Below, piece after piece: positions 54,610 through 63,358 of a DNA stretch of 64,000 bases. Made by a program: the position numbers and the translations under genes. This DNA is from Salinisphaera sp. Q1T1-3 (GTDB lineage: Bacteria; Pseudomonadota; Gammaproteobacteria; Nevskiales; Salinisphaeraceae), in the NCBI RefSeq assembly GCF_003602005.1, contig NZ_QZWD01000006.1:124001-188000 (forward strand), given 5' to 3'. The stretch's first letter is position 1, and each line of letters begins with the position of its first letter. The notes under the pieces were generated by a model. That model had not been told where the DNA came from. It ran no database searches and saw only the letters and a list, made by a program, of their open reading frames with translations.

Positions 54610-55791
54610 ATGTCCCGACCCGACCGGCGTTCCTTCTGCCTGGTGAGTCTTGCGTTTCTGATCGTGATGCTCGGCACCAGCCTGCCGACCCCGCTGTATC
54701 CACTCTACGCGCAGCAGATGGGGTTCTCGCGCATCATCATCACCGTCATCTTCGCCGTGTACGCGATCGGCGTGATCGCGGCGCTGATTGGTTTCGGCAG
54801 TTGGTCGGACCAGCTCGGCCGCAAGCGGCTGCTGATCGGCGGGCTGGGCCTGGCCGTGATCAGCGATATCGTGTTCCTGTGCAGCGGCGATCTCACGCTG
54901 CTGCTCGTCGCCCGGCTGTTCTCGGGCTTTTCGGCCGGCATCTTTACCGGCACGGCCACCGTGGCCATCATCGAGCAGGCCCCGCCCGCCTGGCAGAAGG
55001 GCGCCACGCTGACCGCGACGGTGACCAATGTGATGGGCCTGGGGCTCGGCCCTTTCGTGGGTGGCCTGCTCGCTCAATACGGGCCGATGCCGCTGATGTT
55101 GCCGTTCGCCCTGCATCTGCTGTGTGCGGTCCTTGCGGTGATCGGCGTGACACGCGTGCCCGAGACCGTAGACCGACCGGCGCATGTGCGATTGCATCGA
55201 CAACGACTTGCCGTGCCGGATAGCGTGCGCGGCGTCTTCATCCCCGCGGCCATCGCCGGGTTTGCCGGCACCGCGGTGCTCGGGCTGTTCACTGCGGCCG
55301 CGCCGTCTTTCGTGCGTGAGTTGCTCGGTATTCAGAACCTCGCCGTCGTGGGGGGCGTGGTCATCACGTTGTTCATCGCCTCGGCCATGGGCCAGGCGCT
55401 GTTGCGGTTCGTGCCCGAGCGCCATCGTCTGACCGGCGGCTGCGTGGTGCTGGCCCTGGGAGTGGCCCTGGTCGGGGCGAGCATCGGCTTCGCCTCATTG
55501 GGACTGATGCTGCTCGGCGCTACGGTCTCGGGCCTCGGACAGGGCATCACGCTGCGGGCCGGGCTCGGCGAAGTCGTCGCCCAGGCACCGGCCCGCCGCA
55601 AGGGCGAGATCACGTCCACCTACTTTGTCGTGATCTATGTGGCCATCTCCCTGCCGGTCGTCGGCCTCGAGGCGCTATCGATGCTGATCGGCCTGACGGC
55701 GGCGGGTGTCCTCTTCGCCGCGCTCGATGCCGTCCTGGCGTTGGCGGCGCGTTCGTTGCTGGTGCGTCGTCGTGCGCAGGGCAAGGCCTGA
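54610..55791 (+). CDS. Major facilitator superfamily transporter
   Basis: 393 aa, twelve membrane helices. Motif A between TM2 and TM3 is GSWSDQLGRKRLLIGG. N-terminal SLPTPLYPLYAQQMGFSRII and GLGLGPFVGGLLAQYGP in TM5 (motif C-like) suggest a drug/metabolite proton antiporter. Substrate unknown. ATG 54610 follows the preferred length; TTG 54586 is less likely. Convergent with psiE. Confidence 0.9.
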   Translation: MSRPDRRSFCLVSLAFLIVMLGTSLPTPLYPLYAQQMGFSRIIITVIFAVYAIGVIAALIGFGSWSDQLGRKRLLIGGLGLAVISDIVFLCSGDLTLLLVARLFSGFSAGIFTGTATVAIIEQAPPAWQKGATLTATVTNVMGLGLGPFVGGLLAQYGPMPLMLPFALHLLCAVLAVIGVTRVPETVDRPAHVRLHRQRLAVPDSVRGVFIPAAIAGFAGTAVLGLFTAAAPSFVRELLGIQNLAVVGGVVITLFIASAMGQALLRFVPERHRLTGGCVVLALGVALVGASIGFASLGLMLLGATVSGLGQGITLRAGLGEVVAQAPARRKGEITSTYFVVIYVAISLPVVGLEALSMLIGLTAAGVLFAALDAVLALAARSLLVRRRAQGKA

Positions 55792-55828
55792 AACCGGGGG
55801 TCTGGTCGGCGGCGGGCAGGCCGCCGAA

Positions 55829-56335
55829 TCAGCCGCGGTCATCGTGCTGGCGGTGCGGTGGCAGCATGGCTTCGCTGCGTCGCAACAACAGCAGGGCCAC
55901 GACCAGCACGAGAATGAGCCCCGACAGCGCGCCGAGCTCGATCACGAAGTGGTTGAACTGCATGACGTGGGCATCCTCGGACTCCGCGAACTGGGCCGTG
56001 AGCACAAAGATCCGGCGTATGGCCGCAATCAGCCCGACGAACAGGAAAGGTTCCAGTACCAGCGTTCCCGCCGTATACGACACCTGGACCGTATAAAGCA
56101 GTTCCACGATCAGCATCACCAGCAGCAGGCGGCCGAGCAGGGTCACGATGTTCAGGGTGAAATGCGCGGGGTCCAGTGTCTGGACAAAATCGACGACGCT
56201 GTAGCCGAGATATCCCAGAGCGATCAGCCCGAGCAGCGCACCGAGGGCGATATAGATCAGTTGCTCCAGCCATTCGAAGCCGCGAGCAACCCAGCGACGG
56301 TGTCCGGATCTGGGCGTGGGATGATGATCGGTCAT
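55829..56335 (-). CDS. psiE: PsiE-family phosphate-starvation-inducible protein
   Basis: 168 aa with four membrane helices (LIYIALGALLGLIALGYLGY; HFTLNIVTLLGRLLLVMLIV; TLVLEPFLFVGLIAAIRRIF; LGALSGLILVLVVALLLLRR). The ELLYTVQVSYTAG and EPFLFVGLIAAIRR stretches are characteristic of the family. In E. coli PsiE is induced by phosphate limitation; the molecular function is unknown. No Pho box was recognised here. Confidence 0.9.
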   Translation of the reverse strand: MTDHHPTPRSGHRRWVARGFEWLEQLIYIALGALLGLIALGYLGYSVVDFVQTLDPAHFTLNIVTLLGRLLLVMLIVELLYTVQVSYTAGTLVLEPFLFVGLIAAIRRIFVLTAQFAESEDAHVMQFNHFVIELGALSGLILVLVVALLLLRRSEAMLPPHRQHDDRG

Positions 56336-56702
56336 GGGAGCATTCCGGCAGTGTATTCAGACAATGTCGCGCGCCTCGGTCGTCCGCTTCAATGTGTCGG
56401 CCGCGTCCCGGGCCGGCAGGGCAACCGCCCGGTTCGCGTGTCGCCGAACCAACAGTCGCCTGGCGGGGCGAATGGTCGACGTCGCTCGATATGGCGCGGA
56501 GCCCGGACAAGCCGATCGCGGGCCACCGTCCAATCGATTGATGGGGCATGGCTTTTCGTCGTTCGCGGCATAACGACGGCCGTACCGGATTTCGGCGTCG
56601 ACCGGTCTGATGCCCGATCCGGCACTGCAACGACAAAACGTTCGGGCCGGCGCAATGCCCGTGCTACGTTGCTGGATAATACTTTAGTCTAATGAATTTC
56701 TC
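56336..56702. other. Intergenic region without recognisable gene
   Basis: About 365 bp between the divergent psiE and SDR genes. The last 20 bp before 56703 are AT-rich (ATACTTTAGTCTAATGAATT) and probably hold the SDR promoter. No A/B repeat. Confidence 0.35.
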
Positions 56703-57521
56703 ATGAGTCGTCTGGATCAACGCATTGCCGTAGTGACCGGTGCCGCCACCGGTATCGGCCGAGCCACGGCCCTCGAGTTCGCGCGCGAAGGCGCGCTCGT
56801 CATTGGCGCCGATGTCGATACCGATGCACTGGCCGAGACCCGGCAGGCCATCGTGGATATCGGCGGCCGGGCCGAAACGCTGTTTCTCGACGTGGCCGAC
56901 GAAGACAGCGTGACCACGTTCGCAGCACAGCTGCGCGAGACGCACGGACATATCGACGTGCTGTTCAACAACGCCGGCGTCGACCAGGAAGGCGGCCCGC
57001 TGCACGAATACCCGACTGAGCTGTTCGATCGTATCCTGTCGGTGGATCTACGGGGTACCTTCCTCGTCAGCAAACATCTGATTCCGCTGATGCTCGATGC
57101 CGGCGGCTCGATCATCAACGTTTCGTCCATGTCCGGGCTGGCCGCCGACCTGGATCGCTCCGGCTACAACGCCGCCAAGGGGGGCGTCACCAATCTGACC
57201 AAGGCGATGTCCATCGACTACGGGCGCCACGGCATTCGCGCCAATGCCATCTGTCCCGGCACGATCGAAACGCCGCTGGTCGATTCGCTGGCCGGGAGCG
57301 AAGACGAAGCATCCGGCCAGCAGTTCCGCGACGCCCAGAAATGGGTGACCCCGCTCGGTCGGCTCGGCACCCCGCGCGAAATGGCCCGTGTCGCCGTGTT
57401 CCTGGCCTCGGACGACAGCGCGTTCGTCACCGGCGAATCCATCCTCGCCGACGGCGGCGTCATGGCCTATACCTGGCCGGGCAAGATGTTATTCGAATCC
57501 GGCTGGAAACCGGCATCCTGA
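56703..57521 (+). CDS. Short-chain dehydrogenase/reductase
   Basis: 272 aa. Classical SDR: the cofactor motif TGAATGIG, DVDTDALAE (Asp after beta-2, suggesting NAD preference), NNAG, catalytic Ser in INVSSMSGLAA and YNAAK. C-terminal RLGTPREMARVAVFLASDDS and TGESILADGG are standard. The C-terminal tail MAYTWPGKMLFESGW is an extension. Substrate unknown. Confidence 0.92.
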   Translation: MSRLDQRIAVVTGAATGIGRATALEFAREGALVIGADVDTDALAETRQAIVDIGGRAETLFLDVADEDSVTTFAAQLRETHGHIDVLFNNAGVDQEGGPLHEYPTELFDRILSVDLRGTFLVSKHLIPLMLDAGGSIINVSSMSGLAADLDRSGYNAAKGGVTNLTKAMSIDYGRHGIRANAICPGTIETPLVDSLAGSEDEASGQQFRDAQKWVTPLGRLGTPREMARVAVFLASDDSAFVTGESILADGGVMAYTWPGKMLFESGWKPAS

Positions 57522-57680
57522 CCCTGACTCGCATGCCCATATGGCTCGCACGCTTGATCTGATCGTCGACGGGCTGAAGGTTGCCCGAGGCCGGCCCGCA
57601 GGCGGCAGCAGACGGCCAGAAGTGGACTCTCTAAATAGTAGAGGCGCAACCGCAACTTTGATCCCTCTGGGCATGGCTTT

Positions 57681-58600
57681 AGGAGGGTGTTTACATAAAA
57701 CGTCGAGTCAGCCGAGTCAGCCGAGTCAGCCGAGTCAGCCGAGTCAGTCGAGTCAGTCGAGCCGCGAGTATGCGAGCTTGCGTAAGCCAGACCCGGGTTT
57801 CGGCCACGTCGGTGCGGTGATCATGGTGCATCACCAAGCATCGAGCGCGCTCGATCCAAGCGTGGGTGCGCCACCACCCAGCGCTTGGGCAGTACCACGG
57901 AGGGCTTGCGCGACTGTGCCTGGGTTAAAGGATCCGGCTGACCGGGCACCGCTCAACGCCCGACGGTCGCATTCCGTGGATGCCGCACGATCTCGATATT
58001 CAGATCATGGGTCAGGGTTTGCGCACAACGGCCCGCGTAGCCGTTGTCGGCAGACACGGTTTGCAGGCTCGGATATTTGGTCATCGCGTCGGCCATGACC
58101 GGATGCGCGCTGGCGCGATCCTGCACGCTGGCGGCGGTCACACTGATGGCCAGCATCAAACCAAGCGTATCGACCACGACATGCCGCTTGCGACCTTTGA
58201 CCTTCTTGCCGGCGTCATACCCCGTATCGCCGCCTTGCGGCGAGCCCCGTGTAGATTGGGCATCGATGACCGAGGCGCTGGGCGCGACGTCACGACCGGC
58301 GCGGGCGCGCCACTATGCGCGGAGCCGATCGTGCATGGCTTCGAACCGACCCTGGGCCACCCAGCGCCGGAACGTGCGATAGACATTCTGCCAAGGCGGA
58401 AAATCGGCCGGTAGCATCATGCGCCAGGCGCAGCCCGTGCGCACCACATAACAGCAGGCATCAACCAGCAGGCGCCGCGGATAGGCCGGCGGCTTGCCTC
58501 GACCTGTCACTTCGAAGAGATCGGCGACCCGGGCCCATTCGGCGTCGGTCAACGAACTGGGATAACGATTGGATGACGCCAGCGCCCGGTGACCGGGCGT
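57681..58600 (-). pseudogene. Decayed IS5-family transposase
   Basis: Minus-strand fragments in order: N-terminal RYPSSLTDAEWARVADLFEV then RRLLVDACCYVVRTGCAWRM (to about 58313), an in-frame TAG after MHDRLRA, the DDE core ASVIDAQSTRGSPQGGDTGY ... KKVKGRKRHVVVDTLGLMLA (to 57953), a TGA after PRNATVGR, then in shifted frames VVLPKRWVV (about 57905) and HHDHRTDVAETRVWLTQARI (about 57800). At least two nonsense changes and two frameshifts make it inactive. The end GGAGGGTGTTTACAT (57681-57695) looks like an IS terminus; the other end is not located. Confidence 0.85.
57704..57757. repeat. Six 9-bp tandem repeats
   Basis: CGAGTCAGC x4 then CGAGTCAGT x2, followed by a degraded unit. Read on the minus strand in the transposase frame they encode repeated Leu-Thr-Arg at the protein C-terminus. 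Too short and irregularly placed to be a CRISPR. Confidence 0.95.
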
Positions 58601-58836
58601 ATAGCCATAACGGCTTGAGTATCCGGCTGGACCTCAGCTTGTTTTTCCGCCGTCTGCGCGTGAGAGTGGCCGCGAAGGCAGGCGGCCGTGGCGATGTGTC
58701 CGTTCGAGATTGCCCGTGACCGAGTATCGAAGGCATCCGGCAGCTGCGCATCGCGAATCCGTTGGGGATCGATTGAGCCGAGCTGTGTGGACGTCGGTAT
58801 GGGGTTGCCGCGGCGTTCATCTCGGCGGCCCTGGCT
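58601..58836. other. Spacer between the transposase relic and the WG-repeat gene
   Basis: No gene or known repeat recognised. Confidence 0.35.
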
Positions 58837-60537
58837 TTACTCGACAGCGGCGGGCGATGTCTCGTTCGAGGAAGCGGGTTGTTGTGGTGTATCGCGGAAC
58901 GGGCGGCCGGTTGCCAGATCGATGTAGAAGTCGATCTTTCGGCCGTCCTCGGTCAGCCTTACGCGGCCGGTGTCGTCGATGGTCTCGTAAGTTGGCGCGA
59001 TGACGGGTTGGCCGGTCGTCATGTCGAGCAGGCCCTTGCGAGCACGCCCGTGTGTTTCGGGTGAATCAGTGCGCCAGTAGGCCACGGTATCCGGTGTGAC
59101 CGGGGCCCTGGAGAGAGCGACGTTCGTCTTCCGAAAGACCCAGCGCCGTGCCTGAATATCGTAGATCCCGTCACGCCCTTGTTGGTCCTTGCCGAGGAAC
59201 CAGCGCGTATCCGGCGTTTGTGGATAGACTTTGGCCATGGGCAGCCGGGCGAAGTCCAGATTCGGCCCGAGTACGCCGTAGGGTTTGTTCAAACGAAACA
59301 GGACCTTGCCGTTGTCGTGCACGGTGTAGATGCCGGCCCGCGGCTGCCACTCGGGCGCCCACTGACCGTCGGCGTCGAAGAAGAAAGTCAACGTGGGCGG
59401 GATCTCGGCATCGGACCGATGAACCTGCGCCGCCAGAAGGAACCACGGGCTGTTGCCCAGCGGTTGCAGAAAGCCGATATGGCCGACCAGATCCGCCGGC
59501 GTGACACGCTGGCCGTCGGGGAATTGATAATCCGGCAGTGTTTTCGGCAGCGGCCGGGACAGATCCGGCCACACATAGAACCGGCCGGCGTCGTCCTCAA
59601 AAAGATCCGGAAGCGGGAGCGTGACGGTATGGCCGTTGATGTTTCGAACGGGCAGGCGTTTGCGCGCGGTGAAAACGACGTCGTCGACCGGCCGGCCGTC
59701 GGGCCGCAATCGTCGATGACGTGCACCATCGATGCGTTGCAGGAATGTGTCGTCGGCCAGTCGGGCCACAACGTCCCGGGCCACGGCCAGGAGCGTGTGT
59801 GTCTCGGTGACCTTATACAGCGTCTTGTCGACCAACAGATGGCCGTCGTCCCAGCCGTCGACTCGGATGTCGTGCGGCGTGTGTCGGTCGGGCGTCCAGC
59901 GTTGTTCCCAGTACGAGTGGCCTTCGCCGATATTGACGTCGGATCGATCGCTGCTATAGAGCGTTCGGCCGGTTCGCGGGTTGGTGATCCGCCAGGTCGC
60001 GCGCGGTACGTCGGTCACGAGCCACGGCCCGGAATGGTGGGTACTCAGGATGTTGAATGTCGGCAGCACGCGCCAGTCCGAAATACGCCACCAGGCGTTG
60101 TATTCCTCCTTGGTGATCACCAACGGTACGCTGGCCTTGTCCAGCAATTCGATGGCCGCGTAGCGCGTTGGGACGATGAGCTGGCCGTCGGCGTCGGCCA
60201 CGCCCCATTGGTCTTCGGCCTTGGCGACCGGCGCGAGGCCGTGACGGCCCGGCCGGGCATCGACGAAGCGCGGCGAAACCAGCACCCGGCCGTCAGGGCG
60301 GGCGAGACCGAAGTGGCCATCCTCTCCACGCCACGGGATCAGGCGTTGCTCGTCGGCCTGGCGTGTCGTGGTGGCGTCATCGCAGCCCGGCAGCAGGAAG
60401 CAGACCGTCAACAGCCATGCCCAGACAAAAACTTGTCGTCGAAGCCCCGATCCGGCGTCGCCCGACCGGTCAGACGAATCGATTGGCGTATCGCGTTGAG
60501 ACGATGGCCGGCACGGTGATTTCGAAAGGACGGCCAC
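58837..60537 (-). CDS. WG-repeat lipoprotein
   Basis: About 566 aa. Following a long N-terminal leader there is a lipoprotein signal (VFVWAWLLTVCFLLPGC) at about residues 38-55. Downstream, WG/KWG-like repeats can be seen (EDGHFGLARPDGRVLVSPRF, EDQWGVADADGQLIVPTRYA, RKGLLDMTTGQPVIAPTYET), giving a beta-propeller-like envelope protein; partner unknown. Start uncertain: GTG 60537 lies 2 bp after the upstream stop codon, while ATG 60585 overlaps that gene; neither has a strong ribosome site. Third gene of the IgaA-like operon. Confidence 0.75.
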   Translation of the reverse strand: MAVLSKSPCRPSSQRDTPIDSSDRSGDAGSGLRRQVFVWAWLLTVCFLLPGCDDATTTRQADEQRLIPWRGEDGHFGLARPDGRVLVSPRFVDARPGRHGLAPVAKAEDQWGVADADGQLIVPTRYAAIELLDKASVPLVITKEEYNAWWRISDWRVLPTFNILSTHHSGPWLVTDVPRATWRITNPRTGRTLYSSDRSDVNIGEGHSYWEQRWTPDRHTPHDIRVDGWDDGHLLVDKTLYKVTETHTLLAVARDVVARLADDTFLQRIDGARHRRLRPDGRPVDDVVFTARKRLPVRNINGHTVTLPLPDLFEDDAGRFYVWPDLSRPLPKTLPDYQFPDGQRVTPADLVGHIGFLQPLGNSPWFLLAAQVHRSDAEIPPTLTFFFDADGQWAPEWQPRAGIYTVHDNGKVLFRLNKPYGVLGPNLDFARLPMAKVYPQTPDTRWFLGKDQQGRDGIYDIQARRWVFRKTNVALSRAPVTPDTVAYWRTDSPETHGRARKGLLDMTTGQPVIAPTYETIDDTGRVRLTEDGRKIDFYIDLATGRPFRDTPQQPASSNETSPAAVE

Positions 60538-60539
60538 GG

Positions 60540-61007
60540 CTAGGGCGTGAAAGACGAGGGCTGGCCGGCCGGTTCGCTGGCGCATCGGGATGATGGTGGC
60601 AGTGCGATGAAGCGCGCACAAACACTGCCGGCCACCGTCGCCAGGGGGAGCAGTATGACGCCGTTGAGTGCTTGGACATCCGCATCGATCAAGGCCTCGC
60701 CGGCGATTTGTCCCAGCCAACCCAGTGCGCCACACAGCGCGCCAAGCCCCCAGCGGCTGGTGTGCTCACCGTGTTCTCGAACCATGCCGTAAAGCAGGCC
60801 GGCGATCAGGGCGGCAGGGCCGGCGAACCCATAACTGAAGATGGAGAAGAACAGCCAGCCGCCGATCACATCGCTGGCTTCGGTGGCGTCGATGGCCAGC
60901 GGCACGATAACGATCAGCGCGGTACCCAGCGGCGGACCGACGGCGGCGAATCGCCAGGTACAGGATATGACGCGACGCCATGCCCCCGGTCGGCGCAGGC
61001 CGTTCAT
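60540..61007 (-). CDS. Small membrane protein of IgaA-like operon, unknown
   Basis: 155 aa with about four hydrophobic segments (AVGPPLGTALIVIVPLAIDA, VIGGWLFFSIFSYGFAGPAA, WGLGALCGALGWLGQIAGEA, LNGVILLPLATVAGSVCARF). No family recognised. The start ATGA overlaps the stop of the IgaA-like frame, so translation is coupled; the stop precedes the WG-repeat start by 2 bp. Confidence 0.72.
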   Translation of the reverse strand: MNGLRRPGAWRRVISCTWRFAAVGPPLGTALIVIVPLAIDATEASDVIGGWLFFSIFSYGFAGPAALIAGLLYGMVREHGEHTSRWGLGALCGALGWLGQIAGEALIDADVQALNGVILLPLATVAGSVCARFIALPPSSRCASEPAGQPSSFTP

Positions 61008-62286
61008 CGCGACTCGATCCACTGTACGACGTTGGCACGCCGATCGCGCCAACGAAACAGATCCACCAGGGTCCAGCAGCCGTGGTGAATCACGATGCCG
61101 ACGAGCCCGACGAAGCCGAGCGCGGCGGGCAGCTGGTCGAGCCAGGGCAGCGATGCGATCACCGCTTCGGGCATGGTCAGTGTCTCCGTGGCCTGTGTAT
61201 CGTTAAGAATCGCCACGGCGAGCGTGACCGTTGCGAGTACCGCCGCGGCGGCATGACCCCACCAGTGCACCGGCGAAAACGGCGGAGTTCGTCGTAGCGC
61301 GATACCGGGCCGTGGGCGACGACGTCGCCTCGATCCGTAACCATGACATCGACCGTTTCCGGCGTGCGGTGGCGCAGGGCCTCGAGCCACTGGCCGGGAT
61401 ATTTCAGGGCCACGTTGCCGATGATGGGGACCGGCCGGTTGCTGTACACGCCCGAGAGCCGCGGTTTGACGGCCCCGGTCGACAGCAATCGGGTATATGC
61501 GCTGGCGCGCTCATCCCAGAGCGCCTCAAGGCCGGGCACGTCTTCGGGCTGCTCGGCGACGATCACGCGGCCGTGCAGCCGGTACAGCCGATCTCCGTGT
61601 TCGGGCGGCTTGAATCCCGCGCTCGGCAGGCAGCCCAGGATGCCCAGGGCCAGCGGCACACAGCCGATCGCGAACCAGAACGGATGCAGGCTCGGCGCGG
61701 CCAGCATGATGATCAACGCGCCGAGACACAGAAAACACATCGCGAACGTGCGCACGCAGCCGGACTCCAGGCCGAGGCTGGCCATCCGCAGCTCGTGATC
61801 GACACCGCGCTCTTGTGTCTCGTCCAGGATTCGAACCTGCTGGTCCGGGGGGATCGTACGCCCGTCGGTCTCGATGGCATCGCGCGTATCGACCAGTGTC
61901 GGCAGGATCGGCTGCCCGTTCAGCTCGACGACCAGCGCCTTGTCGCGCGTCCGTACGATCCGGGCCGTACATACCGTATCGAGCGCCGGACTCATGCTGT
62001 CGTGAACGAGTACCCACAGATCGCCGATATAGAGTCGTCGATCAGACACGTTGCCCTGAACGAGCTGGCATTCACCGATGATCTCATGGACGTGGTCATT
62101 GAGCGGGTCGTCGACAGGATAGGCGAGCGCCAGGGCCAGTTTTTCGCGCGCGGTCAGCCGGACGGCGTCGCCTTCGTCTTCATTTTCGGCCAGCTGTCGT
62201 GAGGCATCCGCGTTGCGGGTATAGCGCACCCGTAACATGACGCCGCTGATCATGAGCAGGACGGCGGCGAACGCAAGAAAACCCAT
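61004..62286 (-). pseudogene. IgaA/UmoB-family membrane protein interrupted by a frameshift
   Basis: N-terminal TM (MGFLAFAAVLLMISGVMLRV), a cytoplasmic domain with KALVVELNGQPI and DQQVRILDETQERGVDHEL that line up with IgaA, a central TM pair (MCFLCLGALIIMLAAPS; WFAIGCVPLALGILGCLPS) and VALKYPGQWLEALRHRTPET. The first frame runs to 61177 with an Arg-rich nonsense tail, but in the -1 frame FSPVHWWGHAAAAVLATVTL and FVGLVGIVIHHGCWTLVDLF continue the IgaA pattern to 61004. The shift maps to a TTTT run (61276-61279). IgaA restrains Rcs signalling in enterics; no Rcs genes are visible here. It may be a sequencing error, a real mutation or programmed slippage. Confidence 0.72.
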
Positions 62287-62574
62287 GGACCCTCGATGCC
62301 GGGCCGGTCCCGGGACTGGATTGCAACAATCGACCGCTCTGTATAACGCGCGGGCGGGCCCGATCCAAGTATCCTTCGTCCGCAATCTGGTCGGGCACAC
62401 GGGATGTGATACGGCCGGTCTCGCGATATCCGTCACCGCGATGACCCGCGTCGGGCCGCCCGTCGGCTGCATGCGCGTGTGATTTGCTTGTGCCGTTTTC
62501 TGATTGGCGACGCTTGCGATCCCCGCGTGATGCGCGACCCGGCGATATCCCAGTGCCGACCGATGGAGTCTGCC

Positions 62575-62796
62575 GATGAGCAGCACGCAGACCCGGGCCG
62601 ATGGTCATGCCGCACGCGACGACGTGTTTGCCGGGCCGTGACCGGATACGGCCACGGGCTGGTTCGAACAGGCCCGAGCCATCGGCGACCGGCTGGCCGA
62701 AGACGCCGTGGCCCGGGACCGGGCCGGTCATCCGCCGCATGCCGAGATCGATCGGCTCAAGCAGGCCGGACTGGTCACGTTGCTGGCCCCGGCCAA
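62575..62796 (+). pseudogene. Acyl-CoA dehydrogenase-like (SfnB/DszC family), N-terminal fragment
   Basis: Starts MSSTQTRADGHAARDDVF, stops at TGA 62638-62640, and continues one frame over from 62645 as GWFEQARAIGDRLAED then RDRAGHPPHAEIDRLKQAGL and VTLLAPAKG, the helical N-terminus of DszC/SfnB-type flavin enzymes. It runs into A-type copy 4 at 62797. The rest of the protein (about 300 codons) is missing; the C-terminus reappears at 63105. Confidence 0.85.
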
Positions 62797-63104
62797 GGGT
62801 CTGTTGATGTTTCGTGCGAGCGCCTTTTCGTCGAGAGACCGCCGTGTGTCCGGCAAGGCGCGAGTCGCCGATCGTGGCGTGCCACGATCCAGACTGGCAA
62901 CGCCGCAGGGCGCCCATCGTCGATTTTTCATGGGCGGCCCTACCCGAAGGGACAAGCGCCCCAAAATCAAAAACACGACGGCAATACAGCGTTCTAGCAG
63001 GCTGGCGCAGAATGACACGCTATGCCTGCTACGCCTCGTCTTGCCGCCCATTGTCAATTTCAGGGCGCGCTTGGCGCGGGCTCGCACGAAACATCAACAG
63101 GCCC
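62797..63104. mobile_element. A-type mobile repeat, copy 4
   Basis: 308 bp, GGGTCTGTTGATGTTTCGTG ... CACGAAACATCAACAGGCCC|TA. Terminal repeats match over about 24 bp with one mismatch. Contains CGATCGTGGCGTGCCACGAT, CCGAAGGGACAAGCG and the shared core GGCAATACAGCGTTCTAGCA. It sits inside the remains of an acyl-CoA dehydrogenase-like gene. Confidence 0.9.
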
Positions 63105-63269
63105 TATGACGTGATCGGGGCGCGGGCCAGCGCGAACCGCGACGGGTTCGATATCTACTGGCGCAACCTGCGCACCCACAGCCTGCAAGACCCGGTCGCC
63201 TATAAACGCGTCGAAGTCGGGCGCTTCGCGCTGCTGGACGAAGTGCCCGAACCGACCTGGTACACCTGA
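63105..63269 (+). pseudogene. Acyl-CoA dehydrogenase-like (SfnB/DszC family), C-terminal fragment
   Basis: In frame from the TA border: YDVIGARASANRDGFDIYWR, NLRTHSLQDPVAYKRVEVG, then EPTWYT and TGA. This equals the family C-terminus and parallels the intact neighbour (LDRYWRNVRVHTLHDPVRWK). Together with 62575-62796 it is one gene that lost its middle at the repeat insertion site. Confidence 0.88.
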
Positions 63270-63288
63270 GCACGGGCGATCGCGAACG

Positions 63289-63322
63289 CCCCGGAAGCCG
63301 TCTTGCGTGGCGGTTTCCGGGG
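63289..63322. terminator. Hairpin between convergent genes
   Basis: CCCCGGAAGCCG pairs with CGGTTTCCGGGG (mostly perfect) between the broken dehydrogenase and its convergent relative. Likely bidirectional terminator; no T-run. Confidence 0.5.
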
Positions 63323-63358
63323 CGGCCAGCCGCAAGGGCTTTGTAGCCCAGGCGAATG

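Noticed and set aside
57704-57757. Possible CRISPR or integron-like array
   Set aside because: Units are 9 bp, directly adjacent without spacers and lie in a transposase remnant; this is a simple tandem repeat.
59179-60519. Plus-strand open frame of 446 codons opposite the WG-repeat gene
   Set aside because: The minus strand shows a lipobox and WG repeats; the antisense frame shows none.
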